A stretch of DNA of 8,417 nucleotides, from the NCBI GenBank assembly GCA_050013395.1, contig JBEKFI010000132.1, positions 1 through 8,417 of the forward strand, read 5' to 3'. Under the pieces are notes generated by a model that saw only the letters and a list, made by a program, of their open reading frames with translations, searched no databases and was not told the DNA's origin. The translations under genes were made by a program, and so were the position numbers. Origin of the DNA: JBEKZD01 sp050013395 (GTDB lineage Bacteria; Verrucomicrobiota; Verrucomicrobiia; Palsa-1439). Below are positions 6,074 to 8,417 of this stretch, in pieces (positions within the stretch are counted from its first letter, which is position 1; each line of letters begins with the position of its first letter).

Positions 6074-6667
6074 CACCCTCCGTCGGCCTTCGAGCGCCCG
6101 GGAAAGCGTGACTTCGTCGGCGGACTCGATCGCGCTGCCAACGGGCAACCCCAGCGCGATGCGGCTGACAACCACGCCCAGCGGCTTCAATTGCTCAGCT
6201 AGGTAATGCGCCGTGGCTTCGCTCTCCACGTCGGCACCGAGCGCGAGAATCACCTCGCTCGGCTTCTCGTTTCGGACACGTTCCAGCAATGCGCCGATTC
6301 GCAGCTTCTCCGGTCCGATGTCGTTCAGCGGAGAAATCCTACCCATCAACGCGTGGTAAACTCCTTGAAACGCAGCGGTTCGTTCCAGCGTGAGAATGTC
6401 GTTCGGGCCTTCCACGACGCAAATCACGGATTGATCGCGGCGAGCGCTTTGGCAGGTTTCGCAAGGGTCCTGTTCGGTGTAATTGCCGCACCGCGAGCAA
6501 TTGCGGATCTTCGATTTCGTCTCCAGAATCGCCTGAGCCAACTGCTTGCTGGTGTCGCCGTTCGCCTTCAGCAGATGCAACGCGATACGCTCCGCCCCGC
6601 GTTTGCCGATCCCCGGCAACCGCGAGAGTTGCGCGATAAGATTCTGGACTGGCTTCGGATAGTCCAT
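6068..6667 (-). CDS. recR: Recombination mediator protein RecR
   Basis: RecR acts with RecF and RecO to load RecA on gapped DNA in the cytosol. The 199-residue protein has the family's length and domain order: an N-terminal helix-hairpin-helix LSRLPGIGKRGAERIA (14-29), a four-Cys zinc finger (Cys57, Cys60, Cys69, Cys72), and a Toprim domain from about 80 to 175 containing VVEGPNDI. YHALMGRISPLNDIGPEKL and the late SRIALGLPVG motif are also characteristic. It lies downstream of dnaX and ybaB on the same strand, the classic order, although the gap to ybaB is a wide 281 bases filled partly by a palindromic repeat. The TAG stop falls in the arm of the repeat at 6013-6073, so the last one or two residues may be repeat-derived. 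Confidence 0.98.
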   Translation of the reverse strand: MDYPKPVQNLIAQLSRLPGIGKRGAERIALHLLKANGDTSKQLAQAILETKSKIRNCSRCGNYTEQDPCETCQSARRDQSVICVVEGPNDILTLERTAAFQGVYHALMGRISPLNDIGPEKLRIGALLERVRNEKPSEVILALGADVESEATAHYLAEQLKPLGVVVSRIALGLPVGSAIESADEVTLSRALEGRRRVL

Positions 6668-6769
6668 GTTTCGCTTCTATCGGTTTCGCAGCCCAAAGAC
6701 AAGCTAACCGTGACAGACGGGAGCCTATTGGGCGCATCTCGATACTGCCACCACGACAAGTCCTATCAC

Positions 6770-6841
6770 AGTAGCGCGGGGGCGTCCCGCCCGTTGCTAT
6801 TGGGGGGGGCCGCACGACACGGGCGAGACGCCCGCGCTACT
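6770..6841. repeat. Palindromic GTAGCGCGGGCG-type repeat between ybaB and recR
   Basis: The left arm at 6771-6794 (starting GTAGCGCGGGGGCGTC) is the near-perfect reverse complement of the right arm at 6819-6840 (ending GACGCCCGCGCTAC). The left arm carries two extra G bases and one substitution. The loop of about 24 bases contains a run of eight G (6802-6809). The right arm plus three further bases (6819-6843) recurs exactly at 7309-7333, next to the dnaX stop. The 281-base ybaB-recR gap holds no gene. Besides this element it has only a small palindrome, TTCGTCC/GGACGAA, at 6910-6924. Confidence 0.85.
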
Positions 6842-6948
6842 ATGGCGGTAGTATCCATGGGCCAGAGGGTCAACTCTTCACTCTTTACGCTCTTCGTGAG
6901 CGCAATCAATTCGTCCCGGACGAACTGACTCGTACCGGGGGTGTCTCT

Positions 6949-7263
6949 TCAAATCCCCAGTCCAGGGATATTCAACCCGGCGGTGACCTTGCCCATTTCC
7001 TCTTCCTGCGTCTTCTTCGCGGTCTGCAGGGCATTCGTCACGGCGCCGAGCACGAGATCCTCCAACATGTCCACATCTTTCGGATCGACAACCTTCGGAT
7101 CGATCTTGATCGAGACGACCGAGCCATCGCACTTGGCAACGGCTTTCACAGCGCCGCCGCCGGAGGTGCCTTCGACTTCGCGCTGGGCCAGTTCCTCCTG
7201 CACGTGCTGCATTTGTTCCTGCATCTTCTGGGCTTGCTTCAGAAATTTACCGAGTCCAGCCAT
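6949..7263 (-). CDS. ybaB: YbaB/EbfC family nucleoid-associated protein
   Basis: This is a small DNA-binding protein that forms dimers and is thought to help organise the nucleoid. The 104-residue length is normal. It has the usual N-terminal amphipathic helix (KFLKQAQKMQEQMQHVQEEL, 6-25), a central beta-strand region with GGGAVKAVAKCDGSVVSIKIDP (35-56), and a C-terminal helix LEDLVLGAVTNALQTAKK. The ATG at 7263 is chosen over an in-frame GTG at 7275 because GGAGG lies five bases before it and is part of the longer alternative. The gene stands between dnaX and recR on the same strand, the conserved arrangement for this family. The gap to dnaX is 66 bases and is filled almost entirely by palindromic repeats. 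Confidence 0.96.
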   Translation of the reverse strand: MAGLGKFLKQAQKMQEQMQHVQEELAQREVEGTSGGGAVKAVAKCDGSVVSIKIDPKVVDPKDVDMLEDLVLGAVTNALQTAKKTQEEEMGKVTAGLNIPGLGI

Positions 7264-7268
7264 GTAAT

Positions 7269-7273
7269 CCTCC
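7269..7273 (-). promoter_or_regulatory. Ribosome-binding site of ybaB
   Basis: GGAGG on the minus strand ends five bases before the ATG at 7263. It is the clearest Shine-Dalgarno sequence in the window and fixes the ybaB start. Confidence 0.85.
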
Positions 7274-7279
7274 ACGAAT

Positions 7280-7333
7280 GGACAGGCGGGACGCCTGTCC
7301 CACTATGAACGGGCGAGACGCCCGCGCTACTAT
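7280..7333. repeat. Compound palindromic repeat between dnaX and ybaB
   Basis: Two units adjoin. The first is a perfect hairpin, GGACAGGCG (7280-7288) with CGCCTGTCC (7292-7300) and a GGA loop. The second (7309-7333) is an exact 25-base copy of the sequence at 6819-6843. It is self-complementary inside, with GGGCG pairing CGCCC around AGA. The dnaX stop codon (TAG, 7332-7330) lies within this copy. The block fills the short dnaX-ybaB gap and stops just short of the ybaB ribosome-binding site. Confidence 0.85.
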
Positions 7334-8417
7334 TTTCTGACTTCGACAACTGTTCCCCTGAAAATCTCCAACGCCTTTTTGATCAACGGATCATTTTTGA
7401 AATCTTCGGGATTTCTTTTTACTGCCTCGACACCCTCCGTCGCCGCTGCAGACTTCCGTTCTGGTGGCTTGCTCGCTTTCGGTGCCGGCGGCGCTGTTGC
7501 CTCTGCGACTTCAAACTTGATCGACACGTCCATCCGCAGCTTCTCTTTGAGCCTGGCCTGCAGCAATTCCCGATTCCGCGCCGTGTCCACAAACTCACGG
7601 CGCTCTGCAAACTCGGGATCGAACCCGATCGTGAGCACGTTGCCTTCGAGACCCAACGGCTGCGCCCCGACCAGGTAGGTCTTCGCCAAGGGTGTCACTT
7701 TGCCGAGGTGCTCCACCGCATAATCCCACGCCTCGTCCAGCGAGGCTGACGAGGTCGTGGAGTGGTGGAGTGGTGGAGTGGTGGAGTGCTGGGGTGCAGT
7801 GTATTTGCCGCGGTTCTCCTGGACTGAAGGCGTACTCGTCGCGACGGGGACGTCGCTCCCACGAGAGACTGTAGGAAGCGCAGCCTTCAACTCGTTGAGT
7901 TTCTTCAACACGGCTTCGATTCCCGTCAACTGGCGCGTCTTGATCGCCTTGACCAGTGCAATCTCGAAGAAGATGCGCTTGGACAACGCGTACCGCAATC
8001 GTCCTTCCGCTGCCGCCAAGGCATCAATCATCCGCAACACCGCGTCCGAATCGATTCGTTGCGCTTGCGCTTTCAGCAACTGCAACTCCGTGTCCGCCAG
8101 TTCCAGCAGTCCCGCCTCGGCGGTATCACCGCCCAGCGTGAGCACCAGCAGATTGCGAAAATGATCCAGCAAATCGGCGAGCAATCGCTGCAAGTCTTTG
8201 CCAACCTCGTCGAGTTCCTTGATGATCGTCAGCGCCGTATTTGTTTCGCCGTCAATGAGCGCATCGGTCAGCGCCGCGATCTTGTCGTGCGCGACCAGGC
8301 CGAACACGGAGAGCACGTCCTTCTCGGTGATCTTGTTGCCGCAAAACGCGATGAGCTGATCGAGCGTGCTCTCGGCGTCGCGCAAACCGCCCTCGGCGCC
8401 GCGGGCAATGGCGGCCA
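7330..8417 (-). CDS. dnaX: DNA polymerase III subunit gamma/tau, C-terminal part (5' end outside window)
   Basis: DnaX is the clamp-loader ATPase subunit that loads the sliding clamp and, in its long form, ties the loader to the polymerase. Only the last 361 or so residues are visible, and the frame is open to the window edge at 8417. The first residues, IARGAEGGLRDAESTLDQ, match the sensor-2 region after the ATPase core. The collar domain (domain III) follows for about 150 residues. A low-complexity linker comes next (rich in Ser, Thr, Pro and His), and then a folded segment starting EAWDYAVEHLGKV, where tau-type proteins contact other replisome parts. The protein ends with the charged tail and NDPLIKKALEIFRGTVVEVRK. 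The linker is partly coded by an octamer tandem repeat and a small palindrome, and the stop codon lies in a dispersed palindromic repeat. No canonical A-AAA-AAG slippery site is visible in this part. Confidence 0.95.
   Translation of the reverse strand, partial: AAIARGAEGGLRDAESTLDQLIAFCGNKITEKDVLSVFGLVAHDKIAALTDALIDGETNTALTIIKELDEVGKDLQRLLADLLDHFRNLLVLTLGGDTAEAGLLELADTELQLLKAQAQRIDSDAVLRMIDALAAAEGRLRYALSKRIFFEIALVKAIKTRQLTGIEAVLKKLNELKAALPTVSRGSDVPVATSTPSVQENRGKYTAPQHSTTPPLHHSTTSSASLDEAWDYAVEHLGKVTPLAKTYLVGAQPLGLEGNVLTIGFDPEFAERREFVDTARNRELLQARLKEKLRMDVSIKFEVAEATAPPAPKASKPPERKSAAATEGVEAVKRNPEDFKNDPLIKKALEIFRGTVVEVRK
7757..7796 (-). repeat. GTGGAGTG octamer tandem repeat inside dnaX
   Basis: Four exact GTGGAGTG units (plus-strand reading, 7757-7788) are followed by a degenerate fifth, CTGGGGTG. 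On the coding strand they specify the linker stretch HSTTPPLHHSTT. The unit length is eight, so three units encode an eight-residue period and any gain or loss of one unit would shift the reading frame. Confidence 0.9.
7841..7856. repeat. Short palindrome in the dnaX linker
   Basis: GCGACG (7841-7846) and CGTCGC (7851-7856) flank the loop GGGA. With the adjoining CTCCCAC this resembles a dispersed intergenic palindrome rather than ordinary coding sequence. Translated, it gives SRGSDVPVATS in the unstructured linker of DnaX. Confidence 0.55.

Noticed and set aside
7380..7430. Programmed frameshift site in dnaX at the A-rich stretches near the 3' end
   Set aside because: The runs read GTA-AAA-AGA and TTC-AAA-AAT, which do not form the canonical X-XXY-YYZ heptamer. 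A slip there would remove only about 20 residues, unlike the tau/gamma split.

Overview
The window is GC-rich chromosomal DNA of a free-living type of bacterium. It carries housekeeping genes: zwf, a tRNA-Asn gene, and the dnaX-ybaB-recR replication and repair cluster. It also carries a three-gene sugar-phosphate cassette and an exporter. Short palindromic and tandem repeats sit between genes and even inside dnaX: CAACGTC/GCGTTGT heptamers, a GTGGAGTG octamer tract, and GTAGCGCGGGCG- and GTAGCCGCGAA-type palindromes. This repeat style, together with the DnaX C-terminal motif (NDPLIKKALEIFRGT), suggests Verrucomicrobiota, possibly a Pedosphaera/Limisphaera relative. That placement is pattern recognition, not a database result.

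Layout from left to right. Positions 1-81 hold heptamer tandem repeats. Positions 91-1665 (minus) encode glucose-6-phosphate dehydrogenase. Positions 1666-2125 are non-coding and hold a promoter-like sequence for zwf and two long-range inverted repeats. Positions 2126-2200 (minus) are tRNA-Asn(GTT). Positions 2220-4517 (minus) are a tightly packed operon, transcribed in the order MtnA-family isomerase, class II aldolase, YihX-like HAD phosphatase, and then possibly the tRNA. Positions 4566-4663 hold a compact element with inverted-repeat ends flanked by 9-bp direct repeats (MITE-like). Positions 4698-6002 (plus) encode an MFS exporter of the EntS/DHA3 type. Positions 6013-6073 are a double palindrome between convergent genes. 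Positions 6068-8417 (minus) carry dnaX (5' part outside the window), ybaB and recR, with palindromic repeats in both intergenic gaps.

The most interesting functional unit is the isomerase-aldolase-HAD cassette. An MtnA-like isomerase followed by a class II aldolase is the core of the described DHAP shunt (5-deoxyribose or methylthioribose salvage), which splits the ribulose 1-phosphate analogue into DHAP and an aldehyde. No kinase or nucleoside phosphorylase is in the window, so substrate and direction are inferred. The second theme is repeat insertion at gene ends and in a disordered linker. The stop codons of dnaX and recR both fall inside palindromic repeat arms, and an octamer repeat (unit length not divisible by three) is translated within DnaX.
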